Shown piece after piece: positions 8,442 to 17,463 of a stretch of DNA of 64,000 nucleotides. The position numbers and the translations under genes were made by a program. The notes below the pieces were generated by a model. That model saw nothing but the letters and a program-made list of their open reading frames with translations. It did not search any database and had not been told where the DNA came from. This stretch comes from Pseudoduganella violacea (lineage in GTDB: Bacteria; Pseudomonadota; Gammaproteobacteria; Burkholderiales; Burkholderiaceae_D). The stretch covers positions 124,001 through 188,000 of the forward strand of contig NZ_JACHXD010000004.1 in assembly GCF_014191875.1 (NCBI RefSeq). The letters are read 5' to 3'. How positions within the stretch are numbered: the first letter of the stretch is position 1; every line of letters starts with the position of its first letter.

Positions 8442-8599
8442 GACAGTTTTGTGCTTTTTTTCGCGAAACGGCGCTGGATGGCGCCGTCCCATCCTTGTTT
8501 CGCCGCCCAATAAACCTGTTTCGTCGCATCCGCGTGGATGCCGGCTCCGGCCATCGATAGTCTTGCCACATCGATCAGCCAACCACAAGGAGCTTGGTA

Positions 8600-9256
8600 A
8601 TGGAATATACCCTGAAAACCCTCGTCGCCACCATGCTGGCAGCAGCTGCCATCTCCGCCGGCGCCGCACCGCAGGAAGTGGCACCGGACGGCTTCGCCCA
8701 GGCGCGCCAACAGTTCAAGGCTGCCGCAGGAGGCGACAGCAAGGCGAGTGATGCGGCCATCGCTGCCTTCTCCGCGCTGGCTGCCGCCAATCCATCCCAT
8801 CCGCTGCTAGCCGCCTACGAAGGGGCCGCCACCGCCATGAAGGGCCGCGATGCCATGATGCCCTGGGATAAGCTGAAGTACGCCGAAAAAGGCGCCAACG
8901 CCATCGAAAAAGCGCTGGCCCAGCTCACGCCCGAACATGACGAAGCGCTATTCAACGGCACGCCCGAAAGCATCGAAATCCGCCTGGTGGCCGCCAACAC
9001 CCTGCTCTCCCTGCCCGGCTTCATGAACCGTGGCGCGGGCGGCAAGCGCGCCGTACAGGCGGCCATCGACTCCAAGGTTTTCGGCCAGGCTTCGCCCCAA
9101 GTACGCGCCAGCCTGTTGAATGCCGCAGCCAGCATCGCCGCCAATGAAAAGCGCGGCGCCGACGAAATCGCCTACCTGCGCCAGTTGGCGGCCATCACGC
9201 CGGCCGGCAAATACAGCACCGCCGCCGAGGCGCGCCTGAAGGAGCTGGGCCAATGA
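8600..9256 (+). CDS. Periplasmic helical protein, first gene of an envelope transport operon
   Basis: 218 residues. The ATG at 8600 is chosen because AAGGAG sits 7 nt upstream; an in-frame TTG at 8594 is too close to that site. A signal peptide ends around AISAGA. The rest is Ala-rich and helical with TPR-like phrases (FSALAAANPSHPLLAAYEGAATAM, LRQLAAITPAGKYSTAAEARLKELG). Its stop overlaps the start of the ABC ATPase gene (ATGATG), so translation is coupled. It may be a periplasmic partner of the transporter; the family is not recognised. Confidence 0.75.
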   Translation: MEYTLKTLVATMLAAAAISAGAAPQEVAPDGFAQARQQFKAAAGGDSKASDAAIAAFSALAAANPSHPLLAAYEGAATAMKGRDAMMPWDKLKYAEKGANAIEKALAQLTPEHDEALFNGTPESIEIRLVAANTLLSLPGFMNRGAGGKRAVQAAIDSKVFGQASPQVRASLLNAAASIAANEKRGADEIAYLRQLAAITPAGKYSTAAEARLKELGQ

Positions 9257-9954
9257 TGCGCGACGCCGAACCGCTGCTGTCGCTGCGCGATGTCAGCAAG
9301 TCCTTCACTCTGGGCAGCAACACCATCCAGGCGCTGAAAGACGTGGACCTGGCTGTAGTGCGCGGCGAAATCGCTGCCATCACCGGTCCATCCGGCAGCG
9401 GCAAGAGCACCCTGCTGAACCTGTGCGGCCTGCTCGACCATCCGGACAGCGGTGAACTGCTGTTCGATGGTCAGCCCCTGTGCTCGGCCAACGAGGCGCA
9501 GAAAACGGCCCTGCGCCGTCAGGCCATCGGCTTTGTGTTCCAAAGCTTTAACCTGGTGCCGGTGATGAGCGCCCGCGACAATGTGGAGTTTCCACTCTTC
9601 CTGCTGGGCGTGCAGGCGGCCGAGGCGCGCCGGCGCGTCGGCGAGGCGCTGCAACGCGTGGGACTGGAGCGCTTCGGCGGCCACCGCCCCGACCAATTAT
9701 CGGGCGGCCAGCGCCAGCGAGTTGCCATCGCCCGCGCCATCGTCAAGCGTCCCAAGCTGGTGATCGCCGATGAACCGACCGCCAATCTGGATGCGCTCAA
9801 CGCGGCCCAGATCGTGGCCCTGATGCAGGAGCTGGCGCATGAACACGGCACCACCTTCCTGGTCGCCACGCATGATGAGCGCATGCTGCCCCACTGCGAT
9901 CGCGCCTTGGTGCTGCAGGACGGCGTGCTGGCGGGAGGCGCTCATGCTCACTAA
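9253..9954 (+). CDS. LolD/MacB-type ABC transporter ATPase
   Basis: 233 residues, the size of LolD/MacB-N ATPases. Walker A is GPSGSGKST (45-53), the signature LSGGQ is at 149-153 followed by RQRVAIARAI, and Walker B is LVIADEPT (169-176). The FVFQSFNLVPVMSARDNVEFPL stretch around the Q loop is typical of the MacB/LolD/FtsE class. It overlaps the genes before and after it. It should energise the FtsX-type permease encoded next, working on the cytoplasmic face of the inner membrane. Such complexes usually move lipoproteins or other substrates from the membrane outward rather than importing them. Confidence 0.9.
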   Translation: MMRDAEPLLSLRDVSKSFTLGSNTIQALKDVDLAVVRGEIAAITGPSGSGKSTLLNLCGLLDHPDSGELLFDGQPLCSANEAQKTALRRQAIGFVFQSFNLVPVMSARDNVEFPLFLLGVQAAEARRRVGEALQRVGLERFGGHRPDQLSGGQRQRVAIARAIVKRPKLVIADEPTANLDALNAAQIVALMQELAHEHGTTFLVATHDERMLPHCDRALVLQDGVLAGGAHAH

Positions 9955-11176
9955 ATTCCAGTGGCTGTCCATGGCCTTGAAGAACGCCATGCGCAACCGC
10001 CGCCGCTCGCTGGTGACGCTGGCCATCACGGCCACCGGCACCGCGGCAGCCTTGCTGGGCGGCGGCTTCGCCCTCTACACCTACCAGTCGCTGGCCGAGG
10101 CCAGTGCGCGCGATACCGGCCACCTGATCGTCGCCATGCCGGCCCATTTTGACGGCAGCGAAGACGTTCCGCTGCAGTACGGCCTGCAAAACCCGGCAGC
10201 CCTGACCCAGCGCCTACTTGCGGAACCGGCGGTGCAGCGCGTGCTGCCCCGGCTGCAGTTCTCCGGCCTGGTCAGCAATGGCGACAAGACCGAAATCTTC
10301 CTCGGCACCGGCGTCGACGCCACCCAGGAGTTTCTGGTGAAAGGTCCATTCATGACGCGCATCTCGGGCGAACTGCTGGACGGCCATCCGGCCGCCAAAG
10401 GTCCCGGCATTGTGCTCGGCAAAGGTTTGGCGAAGGTCTTGAATGCGCAGCCGGGCAGCGTGCTGACCATCATGTCCACCACCGTGGGCGGCAGCCTCAA
10501 TGCGCTCGACGTGACGGTGGCGGGCATCGTCAGCAGCGGCATCACCGATATCGACAAGCGCCTGGCCATGGTCGACCTGGGCACAGCCCAGACCCTGCTC
10601 GATACGCGCAAGGTCAGTTCGCTCAGCGTCTACCTGGACGAGATCGAGGCCAGCGATGCCACTGCGGCCATCTTGCGCGCGAAACTCGGCGCCGGCCTGG
10701 CGGTGCGCACCTGGCTCAATCAGGCCCAGTTCTACCAAAGCGTGAAGAATCTGTATAACCGCATCTTCGGTTTCCTCGGCGTGATCGTGCTGGTCATCGT
10801 CCTGCTCTCGGTCACCAACACACTGGCCATGGCCGTGCTGGAACGCACCCGCGAAATCGGCACCTTGCGCGCCATGGGCGCCACGCCGCGCGAAGTGATG
10901 CGCGTCTTCACGCTGGAAGGCATGCTGCTCGGCAGCGTCGGCGCCGTGCTGGGCATGGCCCTGGCGGGCGGCTTGGCCGTCGCCCTGCTCTTCCTCGGCG
11001 TACAGATGCCGCCGCCACCGGGCCGCACGGGCGGCTATCCGCTGGTGGTGACGGTGTCGCCGGCCATGTACCTGGGCGCTGCCACCGCTGTCGCCCTCCT
11101 CTCCGCCCTGGCCTCGCTGCTGGTCAGCCGCAAGGCCTCCAATCAAACCGTTGTGGAGGCGCTCGCCCATGTCTAA
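9944..11176 (+). CDS. FtsX/MacB-type ABC permease
   Basis: 410 residues from the ATG at 9944, which has GGAGG 6 nt upstream and overlaps the ATPase stop by 11 nt. TM1 lies at about residues 20-42. A large periplasmic MacB-like domain follows (about 45-265), then three membrane segments (about 278-302, 325-350 and 375-400). ERTREIGTLRAMGATPREVMRVF is the coupling motif typical of MacB/LolCE permeases. With the LolA-like gene that follows, the likely job is extraction of a lipid-anchored or hydrophobic cargo toward the outer membrane (inference). Confidence 0.88.
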   Translation: MLTKFQWLSMALKNAMRNRRRSLVTLAITATGTAAALLGGGFALYTYQSLAEASARDTGHLIVAMPAHFDGSEDVPLQYGLQNPAALTQRLLAEPAVQRVLPRLQFSGLVSNGDKTEIFLGTGVDATQEFLVKGPFMTRISGELLDGHPAAKGPGIVLGKGLAKVLNAQPGSVLTIMSTTVGGSLNALDVTVAGIVSSGITDIDKRLAMVDLGTAQTLLDTRKVSSLSVYLDEIEASDATAAILRAKLGAGLAVRTWLNQAQFYQSVKNLYNRIFGFLGVIVLVIVLLSVTNTLAMAVLERTREIGTLRAMGATPREVMRVFTLEGMLLGSVGAVLGMALAGGLAVALLFLGVQMPPPPGRTGGYPLVVTVSPAMYLGAATAVALLSALASLLVSRKASNQTVVEALAHV

Positions 11177-11909
11177 GACGATTCCATCGGCCGCCCTGGC
11201 CCTGTTGCTTGCGCTAAGCGGCGCGGCCAGTGCAGCCAGCATCGAGACTATCTTGAAGAAGGCCGACGCCTTCCGCCTGCCCGCCGCGTCGCTGCAGGTG
11301 GAAACCCAGGTGCAGACCTTCAAGGACGGCAAGGAAACCAAGGAAAAGCGCTACCAGGTGCTGATACGTCCGGGCGGCAAATCGCTGGTGCTGTTCCGCT
11401 CCCCCGGCGAGACGGGACAGAAGGTGCTGATGTCGGGCGACGATTTCTGGATGTACCTGCCCGGCAGCGCCCGCCCCTTCCGCATCACGCCACTGCAAAA
11501 GCTGCTGGGCGATGCCTCCACCGGCGATATCGCCAACATGACCTGGTCGGACGACTACGACGGCAGCGTGGCGCGCGAGGTGGAGGCGGACGGCGTCGCC
11601 TGCCTGGAACTGGAACTGGCGGCGCGGCGTAAATCGCTGAGCTACCAGCGCATCGTGCTGCTGGTGGCGAAGAGCGATTTCCGGCCGGTGCATGCCGACC
11701 TGTATGCCACCTCCAACCGCAAGATCAAGCAGGCCCATTTCAAGCTGGGCACCATCGACGGCCAGCCGCGCGTCACGCAAATGGTGCTGATCGACGAGGT
11801 GCAAACCAACCGCGAAACGCGGGTGACCACACTCGACACCAAGACGCGCAGCTTCGGCGATGAGCTGTTCAATCCGATGTACCTGAGCCGCAGCGACGTT
11901 CAGCCATGA
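11169..11909 (+). CDS. LolA-like outer-membrane lipoprotein-sorting protein
   Basis: 246 residues with a signal peptide (cleavage near GAASAA). It has the pattern of the LolA-like/DUF4292-type fold that carries hydrophobic groups: KSLVLFRSPGETGQKVLMSGDDFWMYLPGSARPFRI, LLGDASTGDIANM and DDYDGSVARE are typical of proteins annotated as outer-membrane lipoprotein-sorting proteins. The start at 11169 lies inside the end of the permease gene (8-nt overlap), with GGAGG 10 nt upstream. Its stop overlaps the next gene (ATGAGG). It probably takes cargo from the FtsX-type permease. Confidence 0.82.
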   Translation: MSKTIPSAALALLLALSGAASAASIETILKKADAFRLPAASLQVETQVQTFKDGKETKEKRYQVLIRPGGKSLVLFRSPGETGQKVLMSGDDFWMYLPGSARPFRITPLQKLLGDASTGDIANMTWSDDYDGSVAREVEADGVACLELELAARRKSLSYQRIVLLVAKSDFRPVHADLYATSNRKIKQAHFKLGTIDGQPRVTQMVLIDEVQTNRETRVTTLDTKTRSFGDELFNPMYLSRSDVQP

Positions 11910-12955
11910 GGCTTGCCGGCACCCCGCGCCTAGCCGTGACGGCCTGCTTGCTGCTGCCCGCTGCCGCTCTGGCCGAGAACAGCATCGCCGGTACGCTGCG
12001 CACGCAGCTGGAAGCGCGCAGCGCGCGGCCCGGCAATCCACTCGGGATGGAGGATGAGAACCGTATCGTGCATACCGGCGAGCTGCGCTGGCAGTTCGAC
12101 GCCCCGGCGCAGAACGCGCTGCGCGGCCTGTTCAGCATGCGCGATGCGAGCGGCGAACGCGGCGCCCTGCGCATCAATGAACTGACGCTGGAAAGGCCGT
12201 TCGCTGGCGGCTTTTTGACGGCGGGCAAGAAGGTCATGAGCTGGGATGTGGGTTATGCCTTCCGTCCCCTCGACGTGATACAGCAGGAGGACCGGCGCGC
12301 CATCGACGCCCCTGCCCTCGACGGCGTTCCCATGCTGGCCTGGGAAGCTTTCGACGCCGAGCGCGCCATCACCGTGGTGCTGAGCAATCCGGGCCATGGC
12401 CGCGCCCTCCAGCCGCGCGACGATGGCGCGCTGGCCGTGCGCCTCTACCGCCAGCGCGGCAAACGCGATGAATACGCGGTGTTGCGCCTGTCGCGCCGCA
12501 ATGGCGTGGAGGCGGGACTGTCCTTCTCCCATGTGCTGAACGAGGGCGTCGAGCTGCATGGCTCGGCCTTGTGGCAGCAGCGCCATGACACCTGGCTGAC
12601 GCCGCGCGGCCAAGCGCCGCGCTGGCAGCCGTCGGATAGTGGCGGCAAGGCGCTGGCTGGTTTTACCTGGACCACCGAGCGCAAATATTCCCTGCTTGGC
12701 GAGGCATGGCTGGACCGCACGGCGGCGCCAGGCCAGCAACGCAATATGCTGCTGCGGCTCGCGCACAGCGGGGGCGAACTGGAAGTGGCGGGCGACGTGC
12801 TGTGGCAACCGCAGAATGACAGCCGTATCGCCAGCGTGGCGGCTGGCTGGCGGCACGGCCGCTGGCAACTCAACGCCAGCTGGCGCCATTACGGCGGCGT
12901 TGCCGGCACGCTGGTGCGCAGCCTGGGCGTGTTCAGCGCCCAACTGGGATTCTGA
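11906..12955 (+). CDS. Outer-membrane beta-barrel protein, last gene of the envelope operon
   Basis: 349 residues with signal peptide (cleavage near ALAEN). The rest alternates short amphipathic strands (YAVLRLSRRNGVEAGLSFSHVL, WQLNASWRHYGGVAGTL) and ends in a terminal Phe after a strand (FSAQLGF), the usual C-terminal signature for BAM-assembled barrels. I do not recognise the family; porin-like or DUF1302-like are possibilities. Being coupled to ATPase, permease and LolA-like genes suggests it is the outer-membrane end of the same route. Confidence 0.72.
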   Translation: MRLAGTPRLAVTACLLLPAAALAENSIAGTLRTQLEARSARPGNPLGMEDENRIVHTGELRWQFDAPAQNALRGLFSMRDASGERGALRINELTLERPFAGGFLTAGKKVMSWDVGYAFRPLDVIQQEDRRAIDAPALDGVPMLAWEAFDAERAITVVLSNPGHGRALQPRDDGALAVRLYRQRGKRDEYAVLRLSRRNGVEAGLSFSHVLNEGVELHGSALWQQRHDTWLTPRGQAPRWQPSDSGGKALAGFTWTTERKYSLLGEAWLDRTAAPGQQRNMLLRLAHSGGELEVAGDVLWQPQNDSRIASVAAGWRHGRWQLNASWRHYGGVAGTLVRSLGVFSAQLGF

Positions 12956-12972
12956 TCGCTACCGGGGCGGAA

Positions 12973-13758
12973 TCACATCTGGCGGAACAGGTGGGCATAG
13001 AGAGGGCTGACGCGCAGCTTCTCCTCGCGGTTGCGCAGGTTCAGCGTCAGCTTGCCGCTTTCATCGCGCACCGAGCTGGCTACGCAAGCCGAGTTGACGA
13101 TGGTGCCGCGATGGACCTGCCAGAACTGCTGGCTGTCGAGCTGGGGCAGCAGTTCCTTCAGACTGGTGCGGATCAGCGCCTCGCCATCGGCCGTAACCAC
13201 GTTCACATACTTGTCCAGCGCCTCGAAAAACACCACCTCATTGATCGGAATCAGACGCACCTGGTTGCCGACGGCGGCACGGATCAAACTCAAACGCTCG
13301 GCCGCCGGCGCGACTGGTGCGGCGGTCAGCGCGCGCAACTGGGCCAGCAGCTCGTCCATGCCGCCGCTGGCCGGCTTCGCCTGCAAGCGCTGGCGCAGCC
13401 GCGCCACGGTGCGCGCCAAACGCTCGTCGCCGATCGGCTTCAAAACGTAATCGGCGGCTTCGCGCTCGAAGGCTTGCAGCGCGTATTCATCGTAGGCCGT
13501 GACGAAGACGATTTGCGGGAAAGGCTTGACGTCGTCCCAATGCTCGCTCAATTCCTCGGCCGCCTCCAGGCCGCTCTTGCCGGGCATCTTGATATCGAGG
13601 AACAGCACATCGGGACGCAAGGCCAATGCCTGTTCCAGCGCGGCCACTCCATTCGGGCAGGTCGCCACGACCTCCAGTTCGGGCCACAGGCGTTGCAAAG
13701 CCTGGGCCAGGGTTGCCGCCAAAATCGGCTCGTCTTCTGCAATCAGTGCTGTCGTCAT
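12973..13758 (-). CDS. LytTR-family response regulator
   Basis: 261 residues from the ATG at 13758. Receiver domain: acidic EDE at 8-10, phospho-acceptor Asp55 in LFLDIKMPGKSG, Lys in YVLKPIG. A C-terminal LytTR DNA-binding domain (about 160-255) contains FFEALDKYVNVVTADGEALIRTSLKELL and FWQVHRGTIVN. The frame is open further upstream to 13803, but that part runs inside the kinase gene and carries no ribosome site. The chosen start is 10 nt past the kinase stop. It pairs with the LytS-type kinase upstream. Confidence 0.9.
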   Translation of the reverse strand: MTTALIAEDEPILAATLAQALQRLWPELEVVATCPNGVAALEQALALRPDVLFLDIKMPGKSGLEAAEELSEHWDDVKPFPQIVFVTAYDEYALQAFEREAADYVLKPIGDERLARTVARLRQRLQAKPASGGMDELLAQLRALTAAPVAPAAERLSLIRAAVGNQVRLIPINEVVFFEALDKYVNVVTADGEALIRTSLKELLPQLDSQQFWQVHRGTIVNSACVASSVRDESGKLTLNLRNREEKLRVSPLYAHLFRQM

Positions 13759-13768
13759 CTTGGTTCGA

Positions 13769-14857
13769 TCAAATGGCATGGATGGGAAGAAGAATGCGTG
13801 CAAGCGCGCCAGCCGGCGCGGCGGCCTCCAGCGTCAGCGAGGCGGCATTGCCATATAGGGCTTGCAGGCGTTCGCGCGTGTTCGACAGTCCCACATTGGT
13901 GCCGCTCTTGCCGGGACCGGCGCCGGGGCCAAGGCCGCTATCGGCCACGCTCAACTCCAGGCACCCGTCCCGCATGCGGGCGCTGACGGCGATATGGCCG
14001 CCCTCGATCTTCGGCTCCAGGCCGTGGGCAATGGCATTTTCCACCAGCGGCTGCAGCAGCATGGGCGGCACCTGTGTTGTCTGCAATTCAGCGGGCAGCT
14101 CGAAGGCATAGCTCAAGCGCTCGCCCATGCGCACCGACATCAGGCCGAGGTAGGCGTCCATCAGCGCGAATTCCTGTTCCAGCGTGGTGCTTTGCGCGCG
14201 CGAGGACAGCAAGGTGGCGCGCAAATAGCGTATCAGCTGATCCAGCATCTGCTGCGCGCGCGCCGGATCGATGGCGATCAGGCCTTGCAGATTGGCCAGG
14301 GTGTTGAACAGCATATGCGGCTCGATCTGCGCCTGCAGCAGCTGCAATTGCGCTTGCAAAGCCTGGCGCTCGACCGCTTCGGCACGCGCCTTTTCCAGCG
14401 CCGCTTCGGCGCGCGCCTGCGCCAGGCGGTCGCGGTGGGAGAAGAAGAGCGAAACCGCAACGGTGGTCAGCAAGGTGAACACCAGACCGCCGGCCAGGCC
14501 CGAGTTGACGGTGTAGTGCATATTGATCTTCAGGCCGAGCAGCAGGCCGGCCAGGCGCGAACCCAGGAATTGCCCGACGGGGACGGCGCACACCAGCAGC
14601 AGGATAAATTTTGGCAGGCTGGGACGCTGGCCGTCGCCCCAGGTCAGCAGGCGCACGCAATCGACCAAGGCGAAGATGCTCAGACCAATGCAGTTGGAGA
14701 TTAACAGGTTGTAGAAGAAATCGCTGCTCTGGCCGAAGGTGTATGTGATCAGCACCGCGCAGGCCAGGTTGAAGAGCACGACGTAGAAGCCATCGATAAG
14801 AAAGCGCCGTAGGCGGCTGCGGCCTGGCTTGGCGGGGATGGCGGTGGTGCTGTTCAT
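13769..14857 (-). CDS. LytS/YehU-type sensor histidine kinase
   Basis: 362 residues with four predicted membrane segments (about 24-42, 50-70, 82-108 and 118-140), no periplasmic sensor domain, a short coiled coil (142-175), and the His_kinase motif QIEPHMLFNTLANLQ with His181. The ATPase region has LLQPLVENAIAHGL and VADSGLGPG...GLSNTRERL. This class phosphorylates LytTR regulators, here the next gene. The signal sensed is not evident. Confidence 0.9.
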   Translation of the reverse strand: MNSTTAIPAKPGRSRLRRFLIDGFYVVLFNLACAVLITYTFGQSSDFFYNLLISNCIGLSIFALVDCVRLLTWGDGQRPSLPKFILLLVCAVPVGQFLGSRLAGLLLGLKINMHYTVNSGLAGGLVFTLLTTVAVSLFFSHRDRLAQARAEAALEKARAEAVERQALQAQLQLLQAQIEPHMLFNTLANLQGLIAIDPARAQQMLDQLIRYLRATLLSSRAQSTTLEQEFALMDAYLGLMSVRMGERLSYAFELPAELQTTQVPPMLLQPLVENAIAHGLEPKIEGGHIAVSARMRDGCLELSVADSGLGPGAGPGKSGTNVGLSNTRERLQALYGNAASLTLEAAAPAGALARILLPIHAI

Positions 14858-15014
14858 GGGACAACTCGCTGCGGTTCGGAAGCCGCATTGTTGCTTGAGC
14901 TTGCCGGTCTGGCAACCCCGTTGCGACGAAACCGGGCAAATCGGGTGCGAAACTGTCGTAAGGAGAACTCAAACCGGCGCCCTCATCCAAGCTGCGCCGG
15001 TTGCCCTCCCAGGC

Positions 15015-16331
15015 TTACTGCACCGCCGGCATGCGCGTCACCAGCACCGACAGGCGGAAATTGGCTTCGGCGTCCGCGCCCCGGTATTCGATGGCGCCCG
15101 GCTGTCCAACCTTGACCGTGATGGCGGGCTGCGCCACCACCGCGCCACGGCAGCGGACGATACCGCTCAGCCTTGCCGTCTCAGCGCTGGCAAAGGATAC
15201 GCTCCACTCCGACTCGCAAGGCTCCTTGTCCGCGCCCGGTGCGATACGAAAACCGCTGTCGTGTGCGCCGATGCCAAGGCCGGCCATGCGGAAGGAGCGT
15301 TCAACGCCAGTGCCCAGACTGTACTTCGCCTCCAGTTGATAAATCTTCTCCTCCTTGCTCTCATCCTTGGCGGCGGGAACCGCCACGGCAGCGGACGTGG
15401 CGGCAGGCGGCGGCGCGATGGCGGCGGCGCCTGCCCAGGCGCTGTAGCAGGCTGGCAGGGCCAGCGCCGCCAGCAGGCAACGGGCGCCGACACGGCTGAA
15501 ACGATGCGGTACGTTTTGGTTCATGCTCATGAGACGTCCTTTCAAGGGATGCTGGGATTGCCAATTGCAGCCCAGCGGCAAGCCGTTTGCCGCCAGCTGC
15601 GTTTTCAAAATGGCTTGCGCATAGCTGCGCCGCGCCTGGGGGTGTCGATGCAATACCGCGTGATCGCAGGCCAGCTCCTGATCGAAACGGAAGCGCGCTG
15701 CGGCCAGATGCATCAATGGGTGAAACCAAAAAATCGTCTGCAGCACGCCGCATAGAGCGTTCGCATATAGGTCGCCGCGCTGGCGATGCATATCCTCATG
15801 CAGCAGAATCAGTTGCTGCTCTTGCGCCGTATAGCGCTGAGCGAAGTCCGCTGGCAGCACGATGCGCGGATGCAGCAAGCCTATCAGCGCCGGTCCCGCC
15901 GTGCTGCTGCAGGCCAGATAGACGCCCGCCTGTGCCGTTGGCCGCAAACGCCCCAGGCTGCGCGTAAAGCGTGCCTGTTGCCAGCACAACAGCGCAGCCA
16001 TGGCCAGCACGCCGCCCAGCCAAAGCCCAAGCAGCCAGACAGATGCCCCGCCCATCTCCGGCGCGGCGCTTGCTGCATGGTGGATCAACTGCACCGCATG
16101 CGCGGCGACACTGCCGGCATCGATCATCGGCACCGGTCCGATCGCCATACCACCGGCTGAATGCGGCAACAGGCAAGCCAGCAAGAGCAACGGCACCAGT
16201 CCCCAACTGACATAGGCCAGCGGCGCACCGCCCTGGCGACGCAGCAAGGGACGCAGGACGAATACCAGCAGCAGCGCCGCGCTCAAAGCCAGCGTCAGTG
16301 TGAGCAGGATATGCAGGGCCGCCGCCATCAT
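15015..16331 (-). CDS. M56 (BlaR1-like) membrane metallopeptidase without beta-lactam sensor
   Basis: 438 residues. Four N-terminal membrane segments (about 5-27, 40-55, 95-118 and 270-290) surround a cytosolic zinc-peptidase core with HEDMH (His178, Glu179, His182) and a following WFHPL. In BlaR1/MecR1 this domain cleaves the BlaI repressor. Here the C-terminal part (about 300-438) is a short periplasmic domain with no penicillin-binding motifs, so this is not a beta-lactam receptor. It overlaps the repressor gene by ATGA, so the two are translationally coupled. The regulated target is unknown. Confidence 0.85.
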   Translation of the reverse strand: MMAAALHILLTLTLALSAALLLVFVLRPLLRRQGGAPLAYVSWGLVPLLLLACLLPHSAGGMAIGPVPMIDAGSVAAHAVQLIHHAASAAPEMGGASVWLLGLWLGGVLAMAALLCWQQARFTRSLGRLRPTAQAGVYLACSSTAGPALIGLLHPRIVLPADFAQRYTAQEQQLILLHEDMHRQRGDLYANALCGVLQTIFWFHPLMHLAAARFRFDQELACDHAVLHRHPQARRSYAQAILKTQLAANGLPLGCNWQSQHPLKGRLMSMNQNVPHRFSRVGARCLLAALALPACYSAWAGAAAIAPPPAATSAAVAVPAAKDESKEEKIYQLEAKYSLGTGVERSFRMAGLGIGAHDSGFRIAPGADKEPCESEWSVSFASAETARLSGIVRCRGAVVAQPAITVKVGQPGAIEYRGADAEANFRLSVLVTRMPAVQ

Positions 16332-16711
16332 GGCTCCATCTCATCGATCAGGCGCTTCAGTTCCGCGATATCTTTGCTGGAAAGCTTGCGGTGCTTGCTG
16401 AAGTGCGCGACCAGGGGCGCCACGCGGCCATCGAACAGGCGCTCCAGCATGCCGGTGCTTTCTGAGAGCTGCCATGCTTCCTGCTGCAGCACCGGTGCGT
16501 ACAGGTAGCGCCGCCCTTCCTGCTCGGCGCGGATGGCGCCTTTCTTCAGCAGGCGGCTAAGCAGGGTCTTGATGGTCGATTCCTGCCAATCCTGGCGACC
16601 CAGCAACTCAGCGACGATTTCCTCCGCCGTCAAAGGGTGGCGCTGCCACAGCACCTTCATGACGACCGATTCGGCTTCGCTGATGGCGATCTTCTCTTTC
16701 ATGGCGATCAT
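16328..16711 (-). CDS. BlaI/MecI-family transcriptional repressor
   Basis: 127 residues with the family's winged-helix pattern: ISEAESVVMKVLWQRHPLTAEEIV, then STIKTLLSRLLKKGAI and RRYLYAPVL. The C-terminal dimerisation and cleavage region ends in SSKDIAELKRLIDEMEP. The start could be ATG 16711 or ATG 16702 (MKEKIAIS); neither has a strong ribosome site. Two TACA/TGTA-type dyads lie just upstream, so autorepression is likely. Its M56 partner overlaps downstream. No beta-lactamase gene is nearby. Confidence 0.88.
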   Translation of the reverse strand: MIAMKEKIAISEAESVVMKVLWQRHPLTAEEIVAELLGRQDWQESTIKTLLSRLLKKGAIRAEQEGRRYLYAPVLQQEAWQLSESTGMLERLFDGRVAPLVAHFSKHRKLSSKDIAELKRLIDEMEP

Positions 16712-16754
16712 CTACAGTTGTAATCGATGGAAGAATGATTACAGACGTAATCAT
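16712..16754 (-). promoter_or_regulatory. Two BlaI-type operator dyads
   Basis: The outer dyad 16735-16754 is a perfect 8-bp inverted repeat (ATGATTAC / GTAATCAT, 4-nt spacer). The inner dyad 16713-16722 is TACA-GT-TGTA and abuts the first possible blaI start codon. Both fit the TACA..TGTA core bound by BlaI/MecI repressors. Confidence 0.75.
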
Positions 16755-16777
16755 TGTTGTCAAATTGTTTTATGAAT

Positions 16778-17401
16778 TTAGAAAGCCGAAGAAGCGTCCT
16801 GCGCCAGCAGAACCAACGCACCGACGATCAGCGCACGCATGCCTTGAGTGAATTCCGCCTCCATCTCAGTCTCTTCGGCGGCGCGGTCTGCCGCCATCAC
16901 GGGTTCGCGGCCGGCCACCGAATACATGGTGTCGGCCACGGCGATGCCGTGGAAGGCCACGGTTGCCAGCAGCCAGCGCGCCTGTTCCTTGGACACGCCG
17001 TAGGCTGCGGCGATATGGTTCTGGTGCTCGTCGATCTTGTCCAGCATAGGCTGGGTGGCGGCCACGCGGCGGATCACATATGGCGTCAGCCCAGGGTGGG
17101 CCTTGACGAACGCTCGAACCGACTCGGTGAAGGCGATCAGGTAATCCTTCAAATCGCAGCGTTCCGCCGCGCTGGCGCGGGGGATCTGCCAGCGGCTGAA
17201 GATCTCTTCGGCCACCAGATGCTTGAGCGCCTCCAGGCTGGCCACATGCTTGTAGAGCGCCATATGGCTGACCCCAAGTGCGGCGGCGACACCGACGAAG
17301 GTGATATTGGGCAGGCCGATCGCGATGCCCGCGTCGACGATGCGTTCGCGGGTGATGGTGCGCGGGCGGCCGCGCGCCGGCGGCTGTTGTGGCGAATTCA
17401 T
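16778..17401 (-). CDS. TetR-family transcriptional regulator
   Basis: 207 residues from ATG 17401, chosen because AAGGA lies 6 nt upstream; the frame is open further but without a ribosome site. The N-terminal helix-turn-helix is RGRPRTITRERIVDAGI..ITFVGVAAALGVSHMALYKHVASLEAL. The C-terminal ligand-binding region is helical. It is divergent from the siderophore-uptake operon, with a dyad between them, which suggests it controls that operon or itself. Confidence 0.88.
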   Translation of the reverse strand: MNSPQQPPARGRPRTITRERIVDAGIAIGLPNITFVGVAAALGVSHMALYKHVASLEALKHLVAEEIFSRWQIPRASAAERCDLKDYLIAFTESVRAFVKAHPGLTPYVIRRVAATQPMLDKIDEHQNHIAAAYGVSKEQARWLLATVAFHGIAVADTMYSVAGREPVMAADRAAEETEMEAEFTQGMRALIVGALVLLAQDASSAF

Positions 17402-17463
17402 GCTGGTTCCTTGATCGGTGGCGACGGCGGGCGGACAGCGTCCGTCTTGTTCATTCACTTTAA

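Noticed and set aside
15015..16711. A beta-lactam resistance regulator (BlaR1-BlaI)
   Set aside because: The peptidase has no penicillin-binding sensor domain and no beta-lactamase is close by.
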